From NCBI RefSeq assembly GCF_036884655.1, contig NC_088357.1, positions 47,945,001 to 48,009,000 on the forward strand: a DNA stretch of 64,000 nt. Direction: 5' to 3'. Position numbers and translations under genes: made by a program. This document shows, piece after piece, positions 1 to 12,800 of the stretch (positions are counted from its first letter, which is position 1; the number at the start of each line of letters is the position of its first letter). Under the pieces are notes generated by a model. The model did no database searches. It saw only the letters and a list, made by a program, of their open reading frames with translations, and was not told the origin of the DNA. Origin of the DNA: Musa acuminata AAA Group. Taxonomy: Eukaryota; Streptophyta; Magnoliopsida; Zingiberales; Musaceae.

Positions 1-8
<8 letters not shown>

Positions 9-84
<76 letters not shown>
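9..84. repeat. (AT)n microsatellite at the window edge
   Basis: An uninterrupted AT dinucleotide tract follows a short poly-A run. It lies in the 3' part of the aminotransferase locus or its intron, so that gene's missing 3' exons must be further left. Confidence 0.95.
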
Positions 85-86
<2 letters not shown>

Positions 87-911
87 GAAGAAGTGAATAT
101 TATAACAAAAATCATGACACGATGCAAGTATACTGATTGAATATAGCACGACAAACAATCATTTAAGGTTGTCATAAAATCAAGGAGAACCTATAAATGT
201 CATAAAGATGAGTAAATTCATGTAGAGCAGCAAAAGCAGATTTGGTTATATAACAAAGATAAACAATATGGTCCAAAACTGTATAGTGATATTAAATGGT
301 GCTTAACGGTAAAACAGTTGCTGGCATCGAACCCAAATCTTTAGGATAATTGCTATTCCATTTGCTTTGACAGCTATTGGTAATTTTATGGTCAGAAGAA
401 AACTCAGAGGGCAGAGAAGAAGGGGTTGGTGTGGGAAAGGAGGCCATTGAAGCAATGAGGTTTAGGTTTGCTAATAACTTTCAAGCCATTGTATTTTCAG
501 CAAAGGATCCCAAATTTCCTGACCTTCAGCAATTTTGCCATCCAGTGGCCATAAACAATAACAAAGTGAACAACCAATGCATTGCCACTAATTTTACCTG
601 CTTATTACATGGCTAACAACCTTTTTGGCTTCTCTGAATTTGTAGAGATGTCCTACAGCATGATTACAATTAAGATTCTCAGTTCAGTTTAAATGCTTAA
701 TCTCTAAACTTGACCATGGTCATGTCTTAAGTGTGGTAGTCAAGATTCTCTTCCACTCTCTTTGTGATGTTGTTTCATGGGAAAAGTGACCAACAACAGA
801 AAGAGGGAAAAGCAAATGTGACATAACAAAAAGGATGCATGAATTACATAAATCATCTAATTATAATTACACATGAAGCAATAATCAAGAATAAGGGATG
901 CATTGTTTTAC
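85..911. other. Probable intron of the aminotransferase gene, no exon seen
   Basis: This AT-rich stretch is downstream, on the minus strand, of the last aminotransferase exon I can find (912-971). I searched the minus strand for the expected C-terminal part of the fold and saw nothing convincing. The 79-codon plus-strand frame at 377-616 has no recognisable motif and is probably chance. Confidence 0.5.
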
Positions 912-3900
912 CTGAATAAAGGTTGCAGGATCTGTTGTGATATTCAGCATGATTGTGAGACTGTCAACAATCTAAAGAATGAAGCATGTAAGTATTCATT
1001 CATATTGCTGAACAAAGGCAATAAGAAATCCAAGCTACCATACTCCAAAATAACGATTAAACCCAAAAGGTATTGTTATGCCAATAAATTCACTGGTTTT
1101 AGCACGAATTTAATGAATGGTTCAGATTGTACTTTAAACATTGCAGGTTATGTTCATTGAACATATAGATAGGTTGGATAACCTAATATATTCTATCCCT
1201 TTGCTCCTTATCTTAACTTCCAAGCTTCCAAACACCTCAGTCAACTATATAGCACATGTTCATTGACCACAAGGCTTCCATATTTATTTAATTCTGAACC
1301 AGAAATATCAATCTAAATTGGATTCAACTGAGGCAAAAATAAAGTGCAACTAAATTATTGTCTAGTGAACAATTTTCATTGCTACATTTATGGGGATCAT
1401 ATGAAGTCAGCCAAAATTAGCTAAATCAACTAGATCAATCGATTTCCATCCAGATAGACTGTCGTCTCAGCTGATCTGAAGCTGTATCAGAGCAGAATAA
1501 ACCAATTGCAACTAAATTCAGCATGTCTCAACTGATCCTACCAATTACAATAGATTGCTAGCCAACTAGTGTAGTCACCGGATACGCAGATGCTCGCCTA
1601 GGCACTCGGGCGAAGTGAGGCATGGCCAGAGCACCTGCTTATTGGGTTGGACAGGCAACTTCACTCTACTGAATTCTGAATTTTTATAATGAAATCAATC
1701 AATAAGTTTATTGAACTAATATTTTTTTAAGATAAGTAACAAAGGAAATATATTGATCATACACTCGGACTACCGAAAGAACAAATGTTGAGCCGGAGGA
1801 TTGGTCAATATGCTAAAGAACAGACTTCATGCTAAAGGTTCGGACATCATGTCGAAAGGAACGGATATTACATTGGAAGACCAAACGATATGCCGAAAGG
1901 AGCAAACAATATGTCGATGATAAGATGATGTGTCAAAGGTTCATATAAAGGGTCATAAGATCATAAGACATGGCAAAAGCTTCGATGTTATGTCGGATGA
2001 AATTGTTAAATCGAGATCGAAGTGTTTTATATCAATTGAAGTCATTGTCGGGATAATTTTGAGCCCAAGCTTACAGCAATCTTTAGGCTTGAGTCTGGGC
2101 CGAAATTAGGCCCATTAGAAGGCCAAAGAAATGGCCTATACCAAGCTTAGATGGTGGTACCACCAGGCCTATGCGATGGTACCGTCTAAGTCAATTGATA
2201 ACACAGAAATGTTGTCAGCACTATCGATGGTAGTACCACCAGTTTAAGCGATAATACCACCTAGGGCAACAATGGTACTACTTGAAATTCAAATTTTGCG
2301 AAGGTGATACCGTAGAGTATAGATTTGCAGCTTGTGTCAAAAGTTATAATAGTAGTACCATCCGGTTTTAGTGGTAGTACCACCAATACTTCAAAATTTT
2401 AAAAATTTAAATTTTTAACTGTATTTTTAAAATCTTTTAGGGTCTATAAATATCTCACTCAAGCTTGGTTGATAGATCATCCATTTTTGAGATAGTGAGG
2501 TGTTGTAAACTCTCATTTTAAGCATAATTTAAGTCTTCTTTTGAGTTTGGTCATAATATTAAGTTATATAAAGTGAAAGATCTTTTATTAAAAATGAGTA
2601 TGAAGGTTATTTTCTAAACCTGAAAAATGAAAAAATTATAACAAGATAGTCATCCTCAATTGAAAGAAAAAAAAAATTCCAGAAAGATCATCCTTTTTAA
2701 AACCAACAGGTTGTTTAGGAAGAATAGACCTAAAGAAGGTACTGAACCTAACTAGAAATGCTTAGGAGTTGTATCTAACAAAGAATGGCAATCACCTTAG
2801 TTTCTTTGAAAACACCATTTGGGTCACTTGTCACAATCCACCCAAGACGCCAACCAGGCACCACCCATCTCTTTGATATAGACCCCAAGGTAAGGACAGG
2901 AACAGTGGACCCAAAAACACCCATTGGCACAAAAGGGTTACTCCCAAAAACCAAATGGTCATACACTTCGTCTGCAATGACCATTATGCCAAGTCTCTTT
3001 GCAGTGTTGGCTACCTGAAAAATAATGACCACATTTTATGATTTAATATTTTCAACATCTGCCACATTAGTCGAACTTACAGGATCAGAGTTTCATCATC
3101 TAAAACTAACCTCTGCCAAGTGCTGATAGGTGAAAACATTCCCACAGGGGTTACCAGGGTTGATGACCACCATAGCGACAGTGTTATCATCTGCCAGAGC
3201 TTCCACAGCTTCGAGATCAATCTCCCAGCCCTTCTCTGGGAGTAGGTCAAAATGGCGAACCTCTAGACCACTAACGCCAGCTCGAGCCTCGTAAAATGGG
3301 AATCCAGGTCTAGGCAGCAGTATGTTCGCACCCGGACGGGCAAGAACATAAAGTGCTATCTCGATTGCCTGGCTGCAGCCCGCGGTGAGGAAGATGTCCT
3401 CGGTCGACAGCTTATAAGGGAGGTCACGTGAAAGGTACTCCGCGATAGCGCTATGATCAGGCCCACAGCGTCAGAACATTAACCATACAAGAAACCAGTG
3501 AAAACTTTAAAGCATTGGATAGCGATCACTACCAAATAAAGAACATGTTACAAGGAATGGCATTTCGTGTAAAGAAATGACACCAACCATGAAAAGGAAC
3601 AAAACAAAACCAAAAGAACGATATATGAATCGTCTGGAAGATGGAATATTCTTCGAAAAGAACTGTCTTTTTAATCAAAATATCATCTTTTTAAGAGCAG
3701 CACTGAATCCAGCTTCAGAAATAACTAAGCATCAATAGAAACTCTAGATTACCGAGGCAACAGCATGAATAACAAACAGAACTGAGACAAAGCAACGGAG
3801 CACAAAAGAATAACGAAGATGGACGAAAATTTTTCATTTGTTTCTTTCTTGGTCTTTCCATTAAGGTGATATTGTTTTCAGGGAGAATCACCGTCGAGCG

Positions 3901-4181
3901 GGAGGAACCCCGATGTTGGGGGCATAGCAGTTGAAGTTGGCGGATCGGACGGCGGCGACAATGGCGTCCTCGGCCACGGCAGTGGTGCGGAAGCACGGGA
4001 AGGCGGAGGGGTCGCCGTGGCCGAGAGGGAGCACCGGTCGGGGGCCGTCGTCCTGGATGTTGGCGATGACCTTATTGAGGACCGCGCGGATGCTGGCGGC
4101 GGAGACGCTCGCCAGCGACGCGTTGGGACCGAAGCGCCATCGCCCCGGCGCCGCTGCGCCGTCGACACCCCCGTTATCCAT
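912..4181 (-). CDS. Tyrosine/nicotianamine aminotransferase-like protein (partial, 4 exons visible)
   Basis: Pyridoxal-phosphate fold-type I aminotransferase of the TAT/NAAT family, which uses tyrosine, nicotianamine or related amino donors. Exons on the minus strand are 4181-3892, 3450-3111, 3014-2796 and 971-912; all junctions keep phase and have GT-AG ends. The first 303 residues are visible. Key features are NPGNP near residue 197, IADEVY near 223-228, and the PLP-lysine motif SISKRW with K258, followed by VPGWRLGW with R266. Exon 4 encodes the family motif DPATFIQ. I chose the ATG at 4181 because MDN followed by a Gly/Ala-rich stretch and then WRF matches the usual N-terminus; upstream in-frame codons look like 5' leader. 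About 110 C-terminal residues are missing and presumably lie beyond the left edge. TAT and NAAT cannot be told apart from this part. Confidence 0.85.
1580..1660. repeat. Copy of a dispersed G/C-rich repeat (cctaggcactcggg type)
   Basis: A short GC-rich block in an AT-rich intron contains gctcgcctaggcactcgggc. Its reverse complement closely matches the block at 43260-43350. It is probably the edge or core of a small dispersed DNA element. Confidence 0.45.
1740..2750. mobile_element. Degenerate LTR-like repetitive block in aminotransferase intron 3
   Basis: This segment interrupts the 1.8 kb intron between exons 3 and 4. It first holds many variants of a short unit resembling atgccgaaagga (about 1780-1990). 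A second part (2140-2400) has repeated ggtaccacc and its complement ggtggtacc. It ends in an LTR-like leader, with tataaatatctc near 2452 and a gtgaggtgttgtaaactctc stretch near 2495. No gag or pol frame is visible. A solo LTR or decayed retrotransposon end is an inference from texture; no terminal duplication was proven. Confidence 0.4.
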
Positions 4182-5503
4182 CGCGAACCTGGCTGTCGAT
4201 GGTGGGACGGCACGAAGGGTTAGGGTTCTCGAGGGCTCATGAACTGGCGACCGAGGGGGGACGTCAGGTGGAGAGGCGTTACCATCACGATTTATTAGGA
4301 CCGTGAAATGCTTTTCACACCCTCCAAAGAAGCCCCATGCCGAAACCGGGACGATCTTGACCGTCCACACCATCATTCTCTCACAATCTTCGTTGGTTTA
4401 TTACGCGGGAAGGTCTCTGCTGCTGCGGAGTACGTTAAGGTCGAGTCAGCTTGAAAGCAAGGAGGCGTTGCGCCTGTGCGGTCGACGCCTGCGCACGAGC
4501 TTCCAGATCAGCGTCAATCGGTGGAGCCCACCGTCGCAGCCAGAAAAAACGAAAGCTGCTTGGAGTTTTTCGACGGACAGCGATCACGTATTCCGTCATC
4601 TCGATTAGACGACGAGGACGCAGTTTGTCCTATCCCGTTGGTGGGCCCCACATGGCTTGTCCAATCGACTCACGGACATACAGAACGTCCCCATCTTTAC
4701 ATGCTCGGTCGGGACAGCCTCTCACCTTTGACGTCCGTCGCAATGTTTTCAAATATATTTATAACGTTTTTAGTAGAACGAATTCTTAAAAAATAATTTA
4801 GTTTTAATTTTCAAAATGATCTTAGACCACTAGTTTTCTATTTTAGAGAATTTTTTTGGTATTTTTATGAATATTTAAGCATCAAAACAGTGTATCATTT
4901 TTTTCTATTTTCTACTTACTTTTTTCTCTTTATATCTCATTATTTAAATCAAAATTTTCTTCTTCATCTTCCTTACGAGGAAGAAAGCGAAAACTGCATC
5001 ATGTTGCGTTACAGTAATGCCCTAAACAATTGGGACGTCTCAACAAAAATGCATTAATACATCTGATCCTTTAAGCAGCCAAAAATCATTCGTAAAACAT
5101 CAAACATGTACTTGTTATTTCAGAAAATGTGATGGGAGTAAAACCATAGTTTGAATGGTTTCCTGTCTCGTGCAGTTCTGAGATGAAAGATCAATACAAA
5201 TCTTGGTTGAATTGTGGCTTCTACAGTACAGGCATCGCATAGATAACCATGTAAAGCCAATGGAGTGTAACACTTGCCGATAAGCAGCATCACGACGAGA
5301 TCAACCGTAAGAGCACAAACCTTGCTCCAATCTGAAATCGGAAATCTTCAACAACTACAATAATACAAAGCATTTTTCCAATGGTGATATGTGTAAAATT
5401 TAGTACCACAAACAAATATGGTAAAGAGTAATGCGAGCAAGGTATCATTCAGATATGATCTTGCTGGGTTGCCTCGTCGTCATCGAGCACAGAGCCTGTA
5501 TTT
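4182..5503. other. Intergenic: aminotransferase 5' leader/promoter and 3' flank of the next gene
   Basis: The first 500 bases are GC-rich and carry several open but unconvincing frames, as expected for the promoter and leader of the minus-strand aminotransferase. From about 4740 the DNA becomes AT-rich. No protein-like frame or RNA gene was recognised. Confidence 0.5.
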
Positions 5504-5695
5504 TCATCTCTTCAAGCTACTTGGTCCTTGCTTTTTCTTGCTGCGTGAGGTTAGAGGACCATTAAGCTGATAGAATATAAACTGTTCATTAAGCTGTATT
5601 AACAAATCAGACTGCAAGTTTCTTAAAGAAAACCCAAAATGTTCATCATGAACATCATGGCGTCTCCTCTCATCCGTTCTTCGCACAAAGTCAGA
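5504..5695 (-). CDS. Possible 3' exon, link uncertain
   Basis: A minus-strand frame follows a good acceptor (CATTCCAG, exon from 5695). It reads as a charged, protein-like segment with RRTDERRRHDVHDEHF and then LRNLQSDLL, ending at a stop at 5504-5506. It could be the C-terminus of the plastid DnaJ-Cys gene upstream. However, joining it directly to the donor at 6237 puts it in another frame, giving a short tail with a stop near the FGFSL region. Either an extra exon lies between 5700 and 6237, another acceptor is used, or this exon belongs to a different transcript. Confidence 0.35.
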   Translation of the reverse strand, partial: SDFVRRTDERRRHDVHDEHFGFSLRNLQSDLLIQLNEQFIFYQLNGPLTSRSKKKQGPSSLKR

Positions 5696-6237
5696 CTGGA
5701 ATGTTTAACAGGCAAAAAAATTTCAAGGATTACAGGCCAGTTACTAATTGTTGAATTATCAAGTGCAGGAACCTAAGTTCAAATGCCATGTTGATTCATT
5801 TCACTCGAAGAAATGGAGGAAAATGAGATTCGATAGACGATTTCTATCTCCTCTCCTCTTGCAATTAGAAAAAGCTTTCTGCATCTTTTTCCTTATATGC
5901 CAAAAGAAAAACAAATCCATGTGTTTGATGGCCATTTGACATAATGACAATAATGGAAATAAGTTATTTAGAATTTCACATAAACCAACATGTCCATCAT
6001 TTAAAAAAAATATAATCGAAAATTTGCTTCAAGTTTTTAAGCATTATACTGACAGATGATGACCGAGATAAAATAACTCAAAAGAGATCAAGTCAAATGA
6101 TGAACTGAATGTATAAATTATACATAAACTTAACAGGAAAAAAAGCAGTTTGTTTTTTTTTTTTTTCGTGACAGATTAAACTGCAGATCAAACAGATACG
6201 GAAGTTTAAAGAAATTATAGGAGTATCCAGACTGTAC

Positions 6238-8190
6238 CTTGAGTTAGGTTTATTAATGTTCTTGGTGGACATCTCCCTTTCCCCCCTGCCAAATGCAACC
6301 TCGTCCATGCTTTGCCCTTGCCTCCTATATCGGCCACCAGATGCCACAAATCCAGGGCATGGCCTAAAGGCTTTTATCGGCCACCAGCCAAAGCCCGGGA
6401 CAGTGGCTATCCCACCCTGAATCCGTCCCTTGCCATTGCAACCTTTCTCAATTTCCTCTCTTCCACAGGTCTTGCAGCCCCTTGAGATATAATCTCACAC
6501 CATAAATAATTCAGATAGCAGAAAATAGCTGTTTTAGCAAACTAACACCAAAACAATACTGTAAGCTGCAGATGGTCATAATAGACTACTATTATGGGTG
6601 ATATAAACATGACAATCAAGAAGATAAACATATTGTAGCCAAAGAATTTATTGTTGTTGGAAAATTAAAAAAAAAATCCCAAAACAAGTATGATAAATGA
6701 ACTTGTACATACCTTCTCTTTAAGGAATTTGTGTCCCAAGAAGTGTCGAATCACCAACTATTTGGATCAATATTGTGGATCCAAAATGTAATCACCAATA
6801 GAGAAAACACCCTCTTTTTTACCACTCAAATGTGTGATAATAAGAATGATAATTGGAATGCTTTTGCAACTCTCTTAACCCCTATTTATACGGTTCTTGG
6901 CATGAGGAGGTTATATTATCGTAATTTTCCCTCATGAATTATGCTCATTCGTTTGAGGATTTAACCTTTGTAACTCATCCAATGAAGGAGGGGAATTATT
7001 CTATATGACACCTACAATGAAGAATGGTTGTAACTCCTCCATTACTCGGTGAATGTGATGACTCCAACGAACGAGGGTAAGGAGTCACTTGGTGAGAAGT
7101 TATTCTTTGTAACTCCTCCATTTGAGGACTCAACCAATACTAGTGGTTAACCAAATTGACCCAACCCATCATGGGTGGACCGATCCTCCTTTCACTTGTT
7201 AATCATTTAACATTAAAGAAGATGCAGGCACTGAAGGAAGAAGGACAAAGATACTCCATATGTGAATTTTATATTAACATTAAAGAAGAATTCTATCTTG
7301 TGCAGGACAAAGATGCAGGCACTCTTTACTCTTAAAGAAGAATTTTATATTAACATTAAAGAAGGACAAAGATACTCCATACTCCATACTCTTAAATATT
7401 CACTTGTTAATCATTTAACATTAAAGAAGATGCAGGCACTGAAGGAAGAAGGACAAAGATACTCCATTCCATCTTCAGCTTGTACAAATTTCTGTAAATT
7501 TGAAACAACAATCTTCCTATGTTTCAACTTGCAATCAAGATGCTTAAGCCTTAGATAACTTGAACAAATGATTACAAGATTTAGGCTTTTAAGATTTTAC
7601 TCTCCCAAGATTTATACCAAATGTTTCCAATAATCTGCGCACGGCGAGGATTGGCCATAGCCGGTCTTAAATGCCCCAAAGAAATCAGTAGCCCTGACTT
7701 CCAATCGATCAGTACACAACTTCGTGCAGAAGCACCAATCTATATACTAATAACAGGTTCTACAATGACATAATACAAATACAAATGTGTTTACTATTCG
7801 ATGGCACAAACATATAGAGATAACAACCCAAAAGAACTGATGAAATCATAGCAGAAGTTCATACAGTTGAGTTGTTCAAGGGAAGAATTTGAATCGTATA
7901 GGATACCTGAACTGGGGGTCCTCTGTGCCTTCAATCAGTGATTCGGCTTCATAAGGGGAGAATCCTTCTCTAGGAAGAGGAAGGGTGGAGCTATCGTCTT
8001 CTTCCTCTGCTGCTTCTTCGGTTACAACTGGATAAGAAGCATCTGCGGAAGGAGTCGAAGAAGAAGAGCAGCAAAGGGTGGACTTGCGAGGTGGACTCAC
8101 GAGTTGAGGATGAGGAATAGGTGGAGGAGGAGGGGAACGGCGTGGAAAGAGGAGAAATTGGGAAGGTGGAAGGGAGATAGACGCGGCCAT
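6238..8190 (-). CDS. Plastid-targeted protein with reduced DnaJ-type Cys-rich motif (3' end unresolved)
   Basis: Two exons on the minus strand, 8190-7907 and 6480-6238, join in phase (AG plus G) across a GT-AG intron. Exon 1 encodes a Ser/Pro-rich, acid-poor N-terminus typical of a chloroplast transit peptide, then an acidic linker (TEEAAEEEDD) and a conserved-looking SPYEAESLIEGTEDPQFR. Exon 2 opens with CKTCGREEIEKGCNGKG, a shortened relative of the CxxCxGxG zinc ribbon of DnaJ proteins. PGFGWWPIKAFRPCPGF and a GGRYRRQGQSMDEVAFG block follow. I recall plant plastid proteins of unknown role with this arrangement, but I cannot name the gene. There is no J-domain or HPD motif, so it is not a co-chaperone in the strict sense. 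The 3' end may include the exon at 5504-5695. Confidence 0.6.
7191..7467. repeat. Nested direct repeats in the DnaJ-Cys gene intron
   Basis: A block of about 69 bases beginning ttcacttgttaatcattt occurs at 7191-7259 and again at 7399-7467, nearly identical. A shorter unit, ttatattaacattaaagaag, is repeated between them near 7268 and 7346. This looks like recent local duplication. Confidence 0.8.
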
Positions 8191-9818
8191 CAGAACACCA
8201 AAGAGGAGCTGTGGCTTCCGAAACCAAGAACAGGGGAAGAAGGCACTTGTAAGCCACACGTGTTACGAGACGACAGAAGACCTCAATTCCTGTTAATCTT
8301 ACAAACGTAAAACATTTAATCCCAATTCTTTTTTAAATTATTAATTTCATTGATTAAAAAATATATTAAAAAAATAAAAAATATATATATAATTTTATTA
8401 TTTTTAATTATTAAATTTATATTCACTTCTCATCCTAATTGATTTCTCTTTCTCTCATCTTTTTGATTTACTTTCCGACGCTCGTCCACTGCACCCGCTC
8501 GACCTACACCGCTCCATCGTTGTCGCTTCTACACCACTCAACCGCTATAGCCACAGCACCTGCACCACTCGCCGTCGACGCTCCTGCACCGCTCCATCAT
8601 TGTCGCTTCCACACCACTCAACCGCCATAGCCACAGCACCTGCATCACTCGCCGTCGACACTCCTGCATCGCTCGACCACCATTGCTCCTACATCGTTCA
8701 GTGTGATAGCGACGAGGCACGTAGAAGAGACAATGATTAAGTGATGCACGAGTGATGACGATCGAACAATGTATGATCGATAATCAAGTGGTGCAGTGCA
8801 GGTGTAGCGACGATTGAGTAGTGTAAGTGCAACAAAGTTATGATGAACGATATATTACTGCAATGACGATACAAGTGCAATGACGATCGAGCAGATATGA
8901 TGGACGAGCAACAGGCAAGTAAGTCGAAAAGAGATGAGAGAAAGAGAAATATATTACTGCTAGAAGTGAATATAAATTTAATTATTTAAAAAATAATACA
9001 ATTATATTTTTATCTTTTTCATTCATTTTTTTTACATATAACAATATATACAATTTTTTCATCTACAAAGTTAACGACATAAGAAGAATTGATGTTTCAT
9101 ATTTGTAAGTGTAGAGACCCTAATATTACTTTTTAAAATATATGGATTGAGATGCTAACCATGATTAACTATAGATTAACTATAGAGGAGATCTCTTTTC
9201 ATATATGGAGAAAGAAAAAAAAACAAAGACTTCTCAGCAAAGAGTCAGCATATGGTGTCAAAACGGTTAAAAGCTGGTCCAATTCCTAGTGCTCCTTCGT
9301 AAAGCGCACGATATTAAGTGAATGCACACAAGAATAGTTTGCATCCTTCAACCACTAAATGCTTGCCATAACAAAGAACCAATGGGACTTTGCAAAATTC
9401 TGGAAGTTGATCAAACCTAAAATATAGAGAAGTTCTGAATAATATTTTGCAATGCTGGAAAATACATCTGAACCATAAAACAATCATGCCAAGTTGGCAA
9501 CAAATCAGCCTTTCTTATTTACTGTAGTCTTAATATCAGAACTATTACTCATACATAAGTTTAACAGAACTCGGGCAACAAAACACCCAAATGACTTGTT
9601 TAGTTCCTCCTTCGGACTAATAGACTTGTATGATGAACGGAGCCTCGGCTTTGTATAATCGAGGTGGAAATGTCAATTGATTGCCAGCATTTACAGCAGG
9701 CAAGTTAGTTCTTAAACCTTTGACATTAGGGTTTAAGTTTTCCTACAATACCCATTCAGGGCTTTGCCCTTGCAGCATTCTTCTTGTATGTGCAAAAAAT
9801 TCTCAAGTAATCATAAGA
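8191..9818. other. Intergenic between the DnaJ-Cys gene and ERIL1, with a tandem repeat
   Basis: Promoter side of the minus-strand DnaJ-Cys gene (8191-8330), then AT-rich DNA, a GC-richer degenerate block (8460-8930), and the 3' flank of ERIL1 (about 9200-9818). No convincing coding frame is present; the short frames in 8439-8720 are products of the repeat. Confidence 0.5.
8511..8670. repeat. Two-unit 80-bp tandem repeat
   Basis: Unit 1 (8511-8590) and unit 2 (8591-8670) both start gctccatc and share the ccacagcacctgca core with only a few substitutions. The surrounding 8460-8930 region is built from similar degenerate cgatcgagcaatg-like pieces. Confidence 0.85.
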
Positions 9819-12800
9819 TCATCTGATTCGGTTCGTGAAAAGAAATTTCACATCACCTGGAGCTGAAGAACTCCTCTTTGCAGTAATTTGCAAGATGACA
9901 CCATCAGCAAGCATACGCTGAAGAACTCTTGCTATATTCTTAGTGTCATCAATCCCAAGGTGATGACTTCCCAACAAGGGTATTTCCAGTTCCCTCAGCA
10001 TTGTCATCATTCCTGTTGCCTGTCACGAGAGAGAATTAATTAGTAATATAGGATTGCTAAGGACAGACACAAATTTTAAAAAAATGTTAGTTCCTCCAAT
10101 AATTGCAGTATCTGTGGAGAATAGACAATAAAGGAAATATGCTCACCCTTCTCTTGTAAAAATTGAGGTATATGTCCTTCAGATTGATCCACTCCATGAA
10201 GTATGGAGGAGTCTTTATCTTTGAAACTTTGCATTGCTCAGGAATCTTCGTCTTCAAGTCCCAGTTCCCACTGTCATTATAAGGCAAACTAAGCATGTCT
10301 GATTCTTACGTCAATAGGTTGTTTCCTAGGTTAAGGAAAATTATTTGATGCGTAAGTTTTCCCAAGCAACTTTAAGGGTGACAAGTTTAAGATCCTAAAA
10401 TTTTATGCTTATAACCAAGAAGCGAGCTTTAAATTTCATATCTGTGTTACATAATACATGATGAATTCTGACCTATAGCATACTCATTACACAAGTAGTG
10501 ATTTTTAAAAGCAATAAACAGGGCAATATCCTAAAAGTCGATAACTCAGACTGAGTAGTTTAGTTGTCAATAAAGCAAAAGCAAATAAGCATATTAAACA
10601 CACATTTCAAGAGACTGATTACAAGAATCCACAATTCAACCTATGAAAATATCAAGGTGCTTCTGCATGATTTGGTCAATTACCCTGTTCATTAAATGGT
10701 CTGTTCGAGTTGTGAATAATATACATGAGGTAGTACGCATGAAATAGATGTAAAATAGTGAAGCAGAGAACAGTCTTTGCAACAAGTGTATTATCAAATT
10801 CAGTGAACAAAAAGTAAATGAATAATTCAAGTAGCAGATACTTGCCAAGAAATGTACAAAAAAAATTCCCATTAAGAAGTCAAGGCAACACCTTCTTTGC
10901 TATAGTGGACTTGTGTGGTCTGCATCAACCAGCACAAGCAGCCACCATTTTTAAGGTGTGAGAACACCAGCACATGGCAAGGACCACCTATGTTGATATG
11001 ATGTCGACACAGTGTGGCACAGTAAAAAACTTACCTGAGTTCTACAAGACTCAACAGAGTAACAGTAGATACAAAAATTGTGTATGTCCAACATGTATAA
11101 TTTGTACAAACGAGATAATGAAACATTTGTTAACTAGTGATGCAGAAGGAATGCCCGCAGGTGGTGTCAAATCCAAATAATACAAAGCAAAAATTCTAGC
11201 TGACTCAACTAACAGAGACAAGCTAAGAAACACAAAACCATAACATGAAGCCAAAGACGACATACAGTTATTCATAATAACAACTAACCAAGTTACAAAG
11301 GCTGCTCGATTAAGTAAGCCTCCTTGCTCCTTCACCCACAAGTGATGTTTTTTCATCCATAGTTCAAATTCATGAAGCACATCTTTAAATGGGATAGCTG
11401 TATCATGCCACACCCTGCAAATCAAATAGGTAGTTTAATGACTTTAATCCCTGTTCTTCTGTGAGACTTCTCTAAATTAAATTAACCTAAAACAACAGCA
11501 CTTGAAAAGAATTTTTAAATGTTCACATTAATGTTTCATGCATCTTGTCATTTCACTCTTCTTCTACATTCTTCTGAGTCTAATAATACAGCTTGGAGAT
11601 CATCTCACAGAAGAGTATATGTTTGGTTACGAATACGCAAAATTAAAATTGGATTTGTTACAGACTTAACTACGTAAGCTAAACTATGGAACATTACTTA
11701 GCTAACCTGCACAAAGTAATGGATAAACGAATTAAACAAAGAGTAAGATTTCGATCATCCCCACTTTCGCAAGGCACACACGGAAGCATGAGTTTGGCAT
11801 TTCAGCTGTTGGAATTTTTACTGATAAGTGCAAAGCATTTAACCAACAATCAGAATCTGACAACACCTGCACTCTCTTTGTCATGACATTTTCTATCATG
11901 GCAAGGCTGTTGGTGTTACACAATGGTCTCACATCAACAGAAATAGCAACACTCTTGCTAACTTTGGCAGGTTGAATTCTGCTATATTTTGGATAGGTGA
12001 TTAACCTCCTAGTGGTCTCTATGAACTCTTGAATTAATATAGTTTTTACTTAAAAAAAAAACAATCAGAATCTGACAAAGGGGACTTGGAACAAGGAGGC
12101 AAAATGATCATAAAAAACAACTAAGCTACAACAAGGTTTGAATCCAGGAAACAGATCTCTTGTCAGATTGGAGATCCAAAAACAAAGTTGAATAATATAA
12201 TATGGTAATACAAACCTTTATATATGTATACAGAATGTAAATTGATTGAATAAACATTTAGAACTTCTCTAAACAACTAAGAAAATGGACAATGGTTGTT
12301 CTCCATAATCCATAATCTGTGTGGTGGCTGGAGGATAACCTAAGATGACAAAAACATGATGAAAATTACCATTTAAGGGCTACCCAATTTTAACAATTGA
12401 TGGTGATATATTTCACAATATTTTAGACTGGAGGGTGGATTTTGTCTTTATTTTGTTTGATAAGATATGGATCTTGAACAGATCAATGTTAAACAACACT
12501 CCTAGTTACACGAAGTTAATTTGAAAATAAGAAGGCAGAACATTTTCACACATCTAGGATTTTAAATCATCTACAAGGCCCTCTCTAGCTGAAGTTCAGT
12601 GTCAACTTTAGAATATTGGGATCTGATTGACCATCGACCATTAGTTTCATTAAAATTTTCACAAATCTTTTCCAATTAATTTGCAATCCATATTCATCCA
12701 CATCCATCCATGGCAGGGAACTCAGTTGGATTCATACTGGGGGCTTATGTTTTTAACTAAAGAGCATTTTGGATATTTGTCTCACAATGAACTCATAAAA

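Noticed and set aside
3888..4376. Longer N-terminus for the aminotransferase
   Set aside because: Residues before MDNGG are unlike the family and the region looks like 5' leader.
8104..8310. Plus-strand frame opposite exon 1 of the DnaJ-Cys gene
   Set aside because: Antisense shadow of a GC-rich transit-peptide exon.
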